DNA from: Xenophilus sp003671765
GTDB taxonomy: Bacteria; Pseudomonadota; Gammaproteobacteria; Burkholderiales; Burkholderiaceae_C
DNA length: 64,000 nt
Direction of reading: 5' to 3'
NCBI GenBank assembly: GCA_051414805.1
Contig: CP166702.1
Span: forward strand, 3,906,001 to 3,970,000
Positions 1 to 8,339 of the stretch are shown one piece after another (positions within the stretch are counted from its first letter, which is position 1; every line of letters begins with the position of its first letter). A model generated the notes under the pieces. That model did not search any database. It saw only the letters and a program-made list of their open reading frames with translations, and was not told the origin of the DNA. The translations under genes and the position numbers were made by a program.

Positions 1-7
1 CACGTCC

Positions 8-898
8 ATGGCCCTCGAACTCAACGGCATCATCCCGCCCCTCGTCACCCCCTTCACCGCCGATGGCGAGATCGACGAAGCGGCGTTCCGCAACGTCATC
101 CGCTTCAACCTGTCCAAGGGCGTGCACGGCGTGTGCCCCGGCGGCAGCACCGGCGAGGGCCACACCTTTACGGCCGAGGAATTCGCCCGGGTCATGGAGA
201 TCACCGTGGACGAAGTGGCGGGCAAGGTGCCGGTCGTCGCCGGCATCATCTCCAACAGCACCCGCGACGCGATCCGCCGTGCGAAATCGGTCGCGCACCT
301 GCCGATCGCCGGCCTGCAGGTCACGCCCGTGCACTACCTCTTCAAGCCCGACGAGGAAGCGACCTTCAACCACTTCAAGGCGCTGACCGAGGCCGTCGAC
401 ATCCCGGTCATCATCTACAACGTCGTGCCCTGGAACTACCTGAACCCGGCGCAGATGATCCGCCTGATGCAGGAGCTGCCCGGCGTGCAGGGCATCAAGC
501 AGAGCCAGGGCGACCTCAAGCTGATGGCCGACCTGGTGCTGGGCGTGCCCGAAGGTTGCAAGGTGTTCTCGGCCGTCGACGCGCTCATGTACTCGTCCTT
601 CGCGCTCGGCGCGCACGGCGCCATCGCCGCCACGCCGGCCGCGCTGCCGGGCGTGTGCGTGGCCCTGTGGAACGCCGTGCAGGCCGGCGACCATGCCAAG
701 GGCCTGGAGATCCACCGCGCCATGCTGACCTTCTGGAACGCCGTGGTGGGCGACAACCTGCCGGCCAACCTCAAGACCACCATCGCGCTGCAGGGCTGCC
801 CCACCGGCCTGCCCCGCGCGCCGATGCCCGCGACCAGCGAAGCGCAGACCGCGCGCATCCGCAAGACCCTGGACGCCGTGCTGGCCTTCGAGGCCTGA
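8..898 (+). CDS. DapA-family (dihydrodipicolinate synthase-like) lyase/aldolase
   Basis: 296 aa, the usual length of the class I aldolase DapA/NAL superfamily (TIM barrel, pyruvate Schiff base). Visible motifs are GGSTGEG near residue 46, the catalytic Tyr in IIYNVVP (Tyr137) and the Schiff-base Lys in GIKQS (Lys164). The GGSTGE loop and the surroundings (Bug receptor, DhaKL, ABC importer, FAD oxidase) fit a catabolic member, such as a keto-deoxy sugar acid aldolase or dehydratase, better than lysine biosynthesis; this is inference. It is followed after 33 bases by the Bug gene on the same strand. The ATG lies 7 bases from the left edge, so the ribosome site and any upstream operon genes cannot be seen. 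Confidence 0.85.
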   Translation: MALELNGIIPPLVTPFTADGEIDEAAFRNVIRFNLSKGVHGVCPGGSTGEGHTFTAEEFARVMEITVDEVAGKVPVVAGIISNSTRDAIRRAKSVAHLPIAGLQVTPVHYLFKPDEEATFNHFKALTEAVDIPVIIYNVVPWNYLNPAQMIRLMQELPGVQGIKQSQGDLKLMADLVLGVPEGCKVFSAVDALMYSSFALGAHGAIAATPAALPGVCVALWNAVQAGDHAKGLEIHRAMLTFWNAVVGDNLPANLKTTIALQGCPTGLPRAPMPATSEAQTARIRKTLDAVLAFEA

Positions 899-931
899 GC
901 GCAGCGCAACCCGACAACGACGGAGACACCC

Positions 932-1915
932 ATGAACATCCAACGACGCAACCTGATGAAAGCCGGCGCGCTGGCCGCCGCCGGCCTCGCCGTGGGGCCG
1001 CGCGCCTTCGCGCAGGGCGGCTTCCCGACCAAGCCGGTGACGCTCATCGTGCCCTTCGCGCCCGGCGGCAACACCGACATCGTGGCGCGCAGCGTCGCGG
1101 TGTCGCTGGGCAAGGTGCTGGGCCAGTCGGTGGTGGTGGACAACCGCGCCGGCGCGGGCGGCTCCATCGGCGCCTCGCTGGTGTCGCGCGCGCAGCCCGA
1201 CGGCTACACGCTGCTGCTGTGCGGCGCGGGCGTGATCGTCACGGTGCCCGAGATCGTCAAGACCCAGTACACGCGCGCCAACTTCGCGCCCATCGGCCTG
1301 GTGAACAAGAGCTCGATGGTGATCCTGGCGCGCAAGAACGACGCCCGCTTCAAGAACTTCCAGGACTTCGCCACCTACGCCCGCGCGGCCGAGGGCAAGG
1401 TCATGGCCGCGCACTCCGGCCCCGGCACGCCCAACCAGCTGGCGCTCATCCAGCTGGAGAACCTGCTCAAGGCGCGCTTCACCAGCGTCAGCTACAAGGG
1501 CTCGGCGCCGGCGCTGGTCGACCTGATGGGCGGCCAGGTGGACGTGCACTTCGACCAGGTCACCAGTTCCCTGCCCTACATCAAGTCCGGCCAGCTCGAG
1601 CCGCTTGCGGTGCTCGGCCCGGCGCAGGACCCGTCGCTGCCCGGGGTGAAGACCGTGGCCGAGCTGGGCTTCGGCAATCTCGACGGCACCACCTACGTCG
1701 GCGTGCTCGGCCCGGCCGGCATGCCCAAGGACCTGCAGGACAAGCTGGCCGCTTCGCTGGCGCAGGCGGTGAAGGACCCGTACACGGTGCAGAACGCCCG
1801 CGAGCTGGGCAGCGTCGCCGTCAGCAGCACGCCGCAGGAGTTCGCCCGCATCCTCGACGCCGAGTACGCGCTGGCGAGCCAGTCCGTGAAGGACGGCCGC
1901 CTGAAGGCCGACTGA
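932..1915 (+). CDS. Bug-family (TctC-like) periplasmic solute-binding protein
   Basis: 327 aa. The N-terminus has a twin-arginine-like signal (QRRNLMKAG) and a hydrophobic stretch ending in AFAQ. The family signature follows: VTLIVPFAPGGNTDIVAR, then VVDNRAGAGGSIGA and a QPDGYTLL block. Bug proteins bind small carboxylates and normally feed TctAB tripartite carriers, but no TctA or TctB lies in the window, so this is an orphan receptor. A good ribosome site (ACGGAGACACCC) precedes the ATG. It sits between the DapA-like gene and dhaK and is probably co-transcribed with both. The ligand cannot be read from sequence. Confidence 0.9.
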   Translation: MNIQRRNLMKAGALAAAGLAVGPRAFAQGGFPTKPVTLIVPFAPGGNTDIVARSVAVSLGKVLGQSVVVDNRAGAGGSIGASLVSRAQPDGYTLLLCGAGVIVTVPEIVKTQYTRANFAPIGLVNKSSMVILARKNDARFKNFQDFATYARAAEGKVMAAHSGPGTPNQLALIQLENLLKARFTSVSYKGSAPALVDLMGGQVDVHFDQVTSSLPYIKSGQLEPLAVLGPAQDPSLPGVKTVAELGFGNLDGTTYVGVLGPAGMPKDLQDKLAASLAQAVKDPYTVQNARELGSVAVSSTPQEFARILDAEYALASQSVKDGRLKAD

Positions 1916-1940
1916 TCCCGACGCCTGCGGAAACCGCCAC

Positions 1941-2939
1941 GTGAAGAAAATCCTCAACGACCCCAAGGCCTACGTCGACGAGATGCTCGACGGGCTGGTG
2001 CTGTGCCATCCCGAACTCGCCCGTGCCGGTGACGACGGCCGCGTCATCGTGCGCAGCCACGGCCCCGTGGCGGGCAAGGTCGGCATCGTGACCGGCGGCG
2101 GCTCGGGACACCTGCCGGTGTTCCTGGGCTACGTCGGCGACGGCCTGCTCGACAGCTGCGCCGTGGGCAACGTGTTCGCCGGCCCGCGCATGGACGACTG
2201 CATGACGGCCGCGCGCGCGGCCGACGGCGGCGCCGGCGTGCTGCAGCTGTACGGCAACTACGGCGGCGACCGCATGAACTTCGACATGGCGGCCGAGATG
2301 CTGGAGATGGACGGGCTGCAGGTCGCCTCGGTGCGCGTGTCGGACGACGTGGCCAGCGCGCCCGTCGACCAGCGCGAGAAGCGCCGCGGCGTGGCCGGCC
2401 TGGTCTTCGTCTACAAGGCGGTGGGCGCCAAGGCGGCGGCCGGGGCGTCGCTCGAGGAGGTCACGGCGCTGGCACGCAAGGCCAACGACGCCGTGCGCTC
2501 CATCGGCGTGGCCCTCACGCCCTGCGTCGTGCCCGAATCGGGCAAGGCCTCCTTCGAGATCGCCGACACCGAAGTCGAGTTCGGCATGGGCATCCACGGC
2601 GAGCCCGGCATCTGGCGCGGGCCGCTCAAGAGCGCCGACGCGCTGGTCGACGAGATGCTGGGCCACGTGCTGCCCGAACTGCAGCTGGCGCGCGGCGACC
2701 GCATCGCCCTGCTGGTCAACAGCCTGGGCGCCACGCCGCTGGAGGAGCTGTACATCCTCTACCGCCGCGCGCGGCAGGTGCTGGACGAACGCGGCATCGC
2801 CATCGCCCACCCGCTGGTGGGCCGCTACGCCACCTCGATGGAGATGGCCGGTGCCTCGATCAGCGTGATGAAGCTGGACGACGAACTGGCGCAGCTGCTG
2901 GCCGCCCCGGCCGACTGCCCCTTCTGGAGCGTGCGCTGA
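1941..2939 (+). CDS. dhaK: DhaK-like kinase subunit (dihydroxyacetone-kinase family, substrate uncertain)
   Basis: 332 aa starting at GTG. DhaK subunits bind dihydroxyacetone or a related ketose covalently through a histidine. Conserved residues are visible: GGGSGH with His57, Asp110 in NYGGD and the substrate-binding His219 in GMGIHGEPG. The loop after His57 reads GHLP where the classical proteins have GHEP, and the following 30 residues also diverge, suggesting a substrate other than dihydroxyacetone. The stop overlaps the dhaL start (TGATG), so the two are translationally coupled. No DhaM or PTS component is nearby. An ATP-dependent two-subunit kinase is inferred. Confidence 0.85.
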   Translation: MKKILNDPKAYVDEMLDGLVLCHPELARAGDDGRVIVRSHGPVAGKVGIVTGGGSGHLPVFLGYVGDGLLDSCAVGNVFAGPRMDDCMTAARAADGGAGVLQLYGNYGGDRMNFDMAAEMLEMDGLQVASVRVSDDVASAPVDQREKRRGVAGLVFVYKAVGAKAAAGASLEEVTALARKANDAVRSIGVALTPCVVPESGKASFEIADTEVEFGMGIHGEPGIWRGPLKSADALVDEMLGHVLPELQLARGDRIALLVNSLGATPLEELYILYRRARQVLDERGIAIAHPLVGRYATSMEMAGASISVMKLDDELAQLLAAPADCPFWSVR

Positions 2940-3538
2940 TGCTCGACGCCGACACCCTCGCTGCGGCGCTGCCGAAGTGGTGCGCCGGCGTGCACCACGC
3001 GGCGCCCGAGCTCAACGAGCTCGACGGCCGCCTGGGCGACGCCGACCTGGGCGCCACGCTGGACAAGTGCGCCACGCTGGTCGAACAGGCCCTGCCCGAG
3101 ATGGCCGGCATGCCGCTGGACGCCATGCTGCGACGCTGCGCGCAGGCCTGCGCCAAGGCCTCGGGCTCGAGCTTCGGCACCCTGCTCACGGTGGCGCTGA
3201 TGACCGCCGCCAAGCGCTGCGCCGGCACCGACGCACTCGACCGCCCCGCCCTGGCCGCCCTGCTCGGCGAGATCGGCGACACGCTGGCCGCCCGCGGCGG
3301 CGCGAGCCCGGGCGACAAGACCGTGCTCGACAGCCTGCACGCCGTGCGCCAGGCGCTGGCCGAGGCGCCGGACGGCACGCCCCTGCGCCCCGTGGCGTGC
3401 GACGCGGCGCAGGCCGCGCTCGACAGCTTCCGCGACCGCCCCAACCGCATCGGCCGCGCACGCATGTTCGCCGACAAGACCATCGGCATGGACGACCCCG
3501 GCATGGTCGCACTGTTGCGCATGGCACAGAGCCTGTAG
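2939..3538 (+). CDS. dhaL: DhaL-like nucleotide-binding kinase subunit
   Basis: 199 aa, the usual DhaL length. The Mg-nucleotide aspartate cluster is present in LDGRLGDAD near residues 29-36. The classical DGDHG is DADLG here, so the usual His is lost. A second nucleotide-contact loop, GDKTVLDSLHAV, and the C-terminal IGMDDPG are recognisable. It forms the ATP half of the kinase with the overlapping dhaK gene. In PTS-dependent systems DhaL keeps ADP as a cofactor and DhaM phosphorylates it. No DhaM gene is visible, so direct ATP use is likely but unproven. Confidence 0.85.
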   Translation: MLDADTLAAALPKWCAGVHHAAPELNELDGRLGDADLGATLDKCATLVEQALPEMAGMPLDAMLRRCAQACAKASGSSFGTLLTVALMTAAKRCAGTDALDRPALAALLGEIGDTLAARGGASPGDKTVLDSLHAVRQALAEAPDGTPLRPVACDAAQAALDSFRDRPNRIGRARMFADKTIGMDDPGMVALLRMAQSL

Positions 3539-3596
3539 ACCCGCCACCCGACGTCCCTCGCAGAAGGGACGGTTCACGACACCGGAGACAAACGCA

Positions 3597-4469
3597 ATGC
3601 TGGGACAAGTGATCATCAGCGGCCTGGCCATGGGCTGCATCTACGCGCTCATCGCGCTGGGCTACGCCTACGTGTGGAACACGATGGCGATCGTGAACTT
3701 CGCGGCGGGCGAGTTCCTCACCTTCGCCGCCTTCGTGTTCGTGGCCACCTTCACCACCAGCCTGAATCTGCCCTTCTGGCTGGCGGCGCTGGCCACGGCC
3801 GCGGCCATGGCGCTCATGGGCGCCCTCTTCTCGGTGCTGGTCTTCGCGCGGCTGCAGCGGCAGAAGGCGCTGGTGGCCATCATCGCGACGGTGGGCTTCG
3901 GCATCTTCCTCAAGGAGATGGCCCGCATCATCTACGGCCCGGAGCCGCTGCTGTACCTCAGCCCCTTCGGCGACGGCGTGCTGGACTTCGGCGCCTTCCG
4001 CATCCCTGTGCAGCAGCTGGTGATCATGGCCATCGTGCTCGTGATCATGGTGCTGCAGTACCTCGCGCTGCGCTACACCACCATCGGCAAGATGATGCGC
4101 GCCACCGCGCTGGACCGCGAGACCGCACGCCTCATGGGCATCCCGGTCAACCGCGTGCTGGCCGGCACCTTCGCCTTCTCGTCGGTGCTGGCGGCGCTGG
4201 CCGGCATCCTGCTCGCGCCGCTCTTCTACGTCACGACGGAGATGGGCACGCTGGTGGGCCTGAAGGGCTTCGTGGCCATGATCATCGGCGGCTTCGGCAG
4301 CATGCCGGGCGCCATCCTGGGCGGCGTGCTGCTGGGCATCGCCGAGAACGTGGGCGCCTTCACCATCTCGTCCACCTACAAGGACGCGCTGGCCTTCGTG
4401 CTGCTGCTGGTGTTCCTGCTGGTGCGGCCGCAGGGCCTGCTGCCCGAACGCCATGCGGACCGCGCCTGA
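3597..4469 (+). CDS. HAAT-family ABC importer inner-membrane permease (LivH-like)
   Basis: 290 aa, highly hydrophobic with about eight membrane segments. It starts LGQVIISGLAMGCIYALIAL and carries the family motifs NFAAGEF near residue 36 and GLKGFVAMIIGGFGSMPGA near residue 220. It forms the translocation channel with the fused LivM-like protein encoded next. The start follows an ACCGGAGACAAACGCA ribosome site. Its 3' end overlaps an upstream in-frame ATG of the next gene, but that gene probably starts at 4483. The substrate of the importer is unknown; the neighbours argue against a simple amino-acid role. Confidence 0.9.
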   Translation: MLGQVIISGLAMGCIYALIALGYAYVWNTMAIVNFAAGEFLTFAAFVFVATFTTSLNLPFWLAALATAAAMALMGALFSVLVFARLQRQKALVAIIATVGFGIFLKEMARIIYGPEPLLYLSPFGDGVLDFGAFRIPVQQLVIMAIVLVIMVLQYLALRYTTIGKMMRATALDRETARLMGIPVNRVLAGTFAFSSVLAALAGILLAPLFYVTTEMGTLVGLKGFVAMIIGGFGSMPGAILGGVLLGIAENVGAFTISSTYKDALAFVLLLVFLLVRPQGLLPERHADRA

Positions 4470-4482
4470 GGGAGCCGGCACG

Positions 4483-6345
4483 ATGTCGCACCGACTCCTG
4501 CGCCCGCTGGCCTGGCTGGTCGTGCTGGCCGCCCTGGCCGCGCCCATCGCCTTCGGCCTGAACGACTACTACCTGCGCGTCCTCAACCTCGCCTGGGTCT
4601 TCGCCATCGCGGCGCTGGGCCTGCAGATCGTCACCGGCGTGGCCGGGCAGATCGTGCTCGGCCAGGCTGCGCTGGTGGGTTTCGGCGGCTACGCCACCGC
4701 CCTCCTGATGATGCGTGTGCAGCTGCCGTGGTTCGTGGCGCTGCCCGCCGCCGTGCTGCTGACCACCGCCGTCGGCGCCCTGCTCGGGGCCGTGAGCACG
4801 CGCATCAAGGGCCACTACCTCGCGATCGTGACGCTGGGCCTGAACGAGATCTTCCGCATGGTCGCCATCAACGAGGAATGGCTCACCGGCGGGCCCATGG
4901 GCCTGCGCGACATCCCGACGCTGCAGATCCCGGGCATGGGCGGCAGCATCGACCAGCAGCTGTACGTCCCGCTGCTGGCGGTGTGCGCCGTCGTCTATGC
5001 ACTGGCCGTGCATGTCCACCGCAGCCGCATCGGCCGCACGCTGCGCGCCGTGCGCGACGACGAGATCGCCGCCGAAGCCATGGGCGTGGACTCGCGCAAG
5101 GCCAAGACCATCGCCTTCATGCTGTGCAGCGCCTGCGGCGCGCTGGCCGGCGGCCTGTACGTGCTGCTGGCCGGCTTCGCGGCGCCCAACAACTTCACGG
5201 TCTTCGAGAGCATCAAGATGATGCTGATGGTGGTGATGGGCGGGCTGGGCTCGATCGCAGGCACCTTCCTGGGCGCCGTGGTCATCACCGTGCTGCCCGA
5301 GGCGCTGCGCGACCTGCAGACCTACTACCTGGCCGCCTTCGGACTGGGCGTGGTGCTGATCCTGCTGGTCGCGCCGCGCGGCCTGGGCGTGATCGGCGAC
5401 TGGATGCTCGGCCGCTTCCTGACGGGGCCGCAGCCGCCCGTGCCCGAGGCACCGGCCAGCCCGCTCAACCTGCGCGAGGCCGCCGAAGCCGCCAGCGCGG
5501 CCCTCGCGGGCCAGGTGCATGCGCCGCAGGCGGCGGCGCTGCTGCGCGTCGAGGGTGTCTCGCGCGCCTTCGGCGGCGTCAAGGCGCTGAACGACGTACG
5601 CTTCGAACTGCGCCGCGGCGAGATCCTGGGCCTGATCGGGCCCAACGGGTCCGGCAAGTCGACCATGATCAACGCCTGCTCCGGCGTGGTGGACGTGGAT
5701 GGCGCCATCGCACTCGAAGACACGCGGCTGGACAACCACCGGCCCTGGGAGATCCATGCCAAGGGCGTGGCCCGCATCTTCCAGAACGTGCGCCTGTGGG
5801 AGTCGATGAGCGTGCTGGAGAACGTGATGGTCGCCTGCCCGCGCGCGGCCGACGGCGCCGGACCCGGCGCCCGCGAGGCCCGCCGACGCGAGGCCGCGCT
5901 GCAGGCGCTGGTCCACATGGGCGTGGGGCACCTGGCGCACCGGCGTGCCGGCGACCTCTCCTTCGGTCAGAGCCGGCTGGTGGAGATGGCGCGCGCCATC
6001 GTGAGCCGGCCCCGCCTGCTGCTGCTGGACGAGCCCGCAGCCGGCCTGCGCGGCGGCCTGATCGAGGAGCTGGCGCTCATCCTCAAGCAGTTGCGTGCGG
6101 AGGGCATGTCGATCCTGGTCGTGGAGCACCGCGTGCGGCTGGTCATGGACATGTGCGACCGCGTGGTGGTGCTCAACCTCGGCGACAAGATCGCCGACGG
6201 CCGGCCCGTCGAGGTGATGACCTCGCCAGCCGTGGTCGAGGCCTACCTGGGCGAGCGCATCCCGCCCGAGGCACCGCAGGCTGCGGCGCCACCCACCGAA
6301 CCGCCGGGCGCGGCCGACGCGCCGAAGGCCATTGCGGTGGCCTGA
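4483..6345 (+). CDS. Fused HAAT permease-ATPase (LivM-LivG fusion)
   Basis: 620 aa from the ATG at 4483, which has a GAGGGAG ribosome site; an in-frame ATG at 4453 lies inside the previous gene. Residues 1 to about 320 are a LivM-type membrane domain (GLQIVTGVAGQIVLGQAALVG compressed near residue 45, family loop ALRAVRDDEIAAEAMG). A linker of about 35 residues follows, then an ABC ATPase with Walker A GPNGSGKST at 386-394, signature LSFGQ at 492-496 and Walker B LLLLDEP near 511. An Ala/Pro-rich tail ends the protein. Membrane and ATPase halves are normally separate genes. It pairs with the LivH-like permease and the second ATPase at 7560. Confidence 0.9.
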   Translation: MSHRLLRPLAWLVVLAALAAPIAFGLNDYYLRVLNLAWVFAIAALGLQIVTGVAGQIVLGQAALVGFGGYATALLMMRVQLPWFVALPAAVLLTTAVGALLGAVSTRIKGHYLAIVTLGLNEIFRMVAINEEWLTGGPMGLRDIPTLQIPGMGGSIDQQLYVPLLAVCAVVYALAVHVHRSRIGRTLRAVRDDEIAAEAMGVDSRKAKTIAFMLCSACGALAGGLYVLLAGFAAPNNFTVFESIKMMLMVVMGGLGSIAGTFLGAVVITVLPEALRDLQTYYLAAFGLGVVLILLVAPRGLGVIGDWMLGRFLTGPQPPVPEAPASPLNLREAAEAASAALAGQVHAPQAAALLRVEGVSRAFGGVKALNDVRFELRRGEILGLIGPNGSGKSTMINACSGVVDVDGAIALEDTRLDNHRPWEIHAKGVARIFQNVRLWESMSVLENVMVACPRAADGAGPGAREARRREAALQALVHMGVGHLAHRRAGDLSFGQSRLVEMARAIVSRPRLLLLDEPAAGLRGGLIEELALILKQLRAEGMSILVVEHRVRLVMDMCDRVVVLNLGDKIADGRPVEVMTSPAVVEAYLGERIPPEAPQAAAPPTEPPGAADAPKAIAVA

Positions 6346-6409
6346 CACGCTTTTCTCACTCTCGCTTCAACACAACGTGCCCAGGCACATCAAAACGGAG
6401 ACCTCTGCC

Positions 6410-7540
6410 ATGCGTGATTCCTTCCCTCGTTCCTCGCGCCGGGCCGTCGCCGGCGCCGTCGCCCTGATGCTGGCCGGCTCGGCCATGGCCGAAGCCGTCA
6501 TCGGTGTGTCGCTGCCGATGACCGGCCCCAAGGCCCTGGTGGGCCGCAACTACAAGCAGGGCGTGGAGCTGGCCGTGAGCGAGATCAACGCTGCCGGCGG
6601 GGTGCTGGGCAAGCCGCTGGAGGTGGTGTTCCAGGACGACCAGGGCGACAACCCCAACGGCGCCATCAACGCCGTGAACAAGCTGATGCAGGTCGACAAG
6701 GTGCCCGTGATGATCGGGCCTCACTACTCCGTGACGCAGATGGCCACGCAGAAGACCTACTGCAACGGCAAGGTGGTGTCGCTCACCGGCGGGACCTCGG
6801 TGGCGATCACGCACAGCGGCTGCAACTACGTGATCCGCACGCGTTCGGACGACGACGTGCAGGCCAAGGCCCTGATCGACTACGCCCAGAAGGAACTGAA
6901 GGCCGGCGAGAAGACGGCCATCTTCTACGCCAACGACGACTTCGGAAAGTCGGGCCAGGCGCGCGTGGTGGCGCAGATGGCCGCGCTGGGACTCAAGCCC
7001 GTCGCGGTCGAAAGCCACAACCCCAGCGACAAGGACTATTCCGCCCAGCTCGCCAAGCTGGAGAAGACCGGCGCGCAGCTCGTGATCCTGTGGGCCCACG
7101 ACACCGACGCGGCCCTGATCCTGCGCCAGGCCAAGCAGTTCGGCCTGAAGTTCAAGTTCGCGGGGGCCGTGCTGTCGGAAGACGCCTTCCTCAAGCTGGC
7201 CGGCGGTGCCGCGGAGGGCGCGATGAGCGCCTCCTACTTCGTGCCGACCGACCCCAACCCGGCCGTGCAGGACTTCGTCAAGAAGTACGAGGCGAAGTTC
7301 AAGATGGCGCCGGACGTCTGGTCGGCCACCTACTACGACGCCACGATCCTTGCCGCCAAGGCCATCAACGAGGCGAAGAGCACCGACGTCGACAAGGTAC
7401 GTGCCGCCTTCGGCCAGGTGCAGTACAAGGGCCTGCTGGCCGACTACAAGTGCGACAAGGCCGGCGACTGCAACAAGCAGGTCAACATCGTCGAGATCAA
7501 GGGCGGCAAGCCGGTCGTGCTCTCGGCCGTGCGCTACTGA
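6410..7540 (+). CDS. HAAT-family periplasmic binding protein (LivK-like)
   Basis: 376 aa. The start at 6410 is chosen over the in-frame ATG at 6332 because it follows ACGGAGACCTCTGCC and gives a clean signal peptide (RRAVAGAVALMLAGSAMAEA). The mature protein opens VIGVSLPMTGPKALVG, a type I periplasmic binding fold, with NAAGGVLGK and DDQGDNPNGAINAVNKL as family motifs. Four cysteines, in KTYCNGK, HSGCNYV, YKCDKAG and DCNKQ, could form two disulfides. It delivers substrate to the permease pair encoded just upstream. The ligand is not identifiable. Confidence 0.9.
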   Translation: MRDSFPRSSRRAVAGAVALMLAGSAMAEAVIGVSLPMTGPKALVGRNYKQGVELAVSEINAAGGVLGKPLEVVFQDDQGDNPNGAINAVNKLMQVDKVPVMIGPHYSVTQMATQKTYCNGKVVSLTGGTSVAITHSGCNYVIRTRSDDDVQAKALIDYAQKELKAGEKTAIFYANDDFGKSGQARVVAQMAALGLKPVAVESHNPSDKDYSAQLAKLEKTGAQLVILWAHDTDAALILRQAKQFGLKFKFAGAVLSEDAFLKLAGGAAEGAMSASYFVPTDPNPAVQDFVKKYEAKFKMAPDVWSATYYDATILAAKAINEAKSTDVDKVRAAFGQVQYKGLLADYKCDKAGDCNKQVNIVEIKGGKPVVLSAVRY

Positions 7541-7559
7541 CCGGAGCACGGCGCGCACC

Positions 7560-8315
7560 ATGATGCAGGCGGTCCTCACCCCTCCCGACGTGCAGGCCGG
7601 CACGGCCGAGCTGGAGCTCTCGCACGTGGACGTGTTCTACGGCAAGGTGCAGATCCTGTTCGACCTGTCGATCCGCGCGATGCCGGGGCAGATCGTGGCG
7701 GTGATCGGCGCCAACGGCGCCGGCAAGTCGACCACGCTGAACCTCATCGTCGGGCGCCTGCGCCCCAGCGCGGGCGAGGTGAGCTTTCGCGGCCGCAGCC
7801 TGCAGCAGCGCAGCGTGGAGCAGATCGTGGCCAGCGGCATCGCCTGCGTGCCGCAGCGCCGACGCATCTTCTCCACCCTCACGGTGCGCGAGAACCTCGA
7901 CGTCGGCGCCTACGTGCGGCGGCACGACAAGGGCGCGGTGCAGGCCACGCTGGACGAGGTGTTCGAGCTGTTCCCGGTGCTCGAGCGCAAGGCCGGCGAG
8001 ATGGGCGGCGTGCTCTCCGGCGGCGAGCAGCAGATGCTGGCCATCGCCCGCGGGCTGATGGCCGGCCCGCGGCTGCTGCTGCTGGACGAGCCGTCGATGG
8101 GCCTGTCGCCCAAGCTCACGACCGAGATGTTCCTGGACATCCGGCGCATCGCGCGCGCCGGCCGCACGGTGGTGATCGTGGAGCAGAACGCCTTCGCGGC
8201 CCTGAGCGTCGCCGACCATGGCTACGTGCTGGAGGGCGGGCGCGTCGCGCTCGAAGGCCCGGCCGCGCAGCTGATGCGCGACGACCACGTGCGCGCCGCC
8301 TACCTGGGCGCCTGA
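7560..8315 (+). CDS. HAAT-family ABC importer ATPase (LivF-like)
   Basis: 251 aa from tandem ATG codons at 7560 and 7563, about 20 bases after the binding-protein stop. Walker A is GANGAGKSTT near residue 57, the Q-loop is VPQRRRIF, the signature LSGGEQQML and Walker B LLLLDEPSMGLSP, typical of LivF. It is the second ATPase of the importer, partnering the ATPase half of the fusion protein. The short C-terminus (DHVRAAYLGA) is also LivF-like. An in-frame ATG at 7350 would place the N-terminus inside the previous gene and is rejected. Confidence 0.92.
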   Translation: MMQAVLTPPDVQAGTAELELSHVDVFYGKVQILFDLSIRAMPGQIVAVIGANGAGKSTTLNLIVGRLRPSAGEVSFRGRSLQQRSVEQIVASGIACVPQRRRIFSTLTVRENLDVGAYVRRHDKGAVQATLDEVFELFPVLERKAGEMGGVLSGGEQQMLAIARGLMAGPRLLLLDEPSMGLSPKLTTEMFLDIRRIARAGRTVVIVEQNAFAALSVADHGYVLEGGRVALEGPAAQLMRDDHVRAAYLGA

Positions 8316-8339
8316 ACCGAATCCTCCTTTCCTCCGGCC

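Noticed and set aside
133..1944. 603-codon plus-strand frame overlapping the DapA-like and Bug genes
   Set aside because: Arg/Pro/Gly-rich out-of-frame translation of two clear genes.
4360..6348. 662-codon minus-strand open frame over the fused permease-ATPase gene
   Set aside because: Shadow of a gene with clear Walker and permease motifs; no independent motifs.
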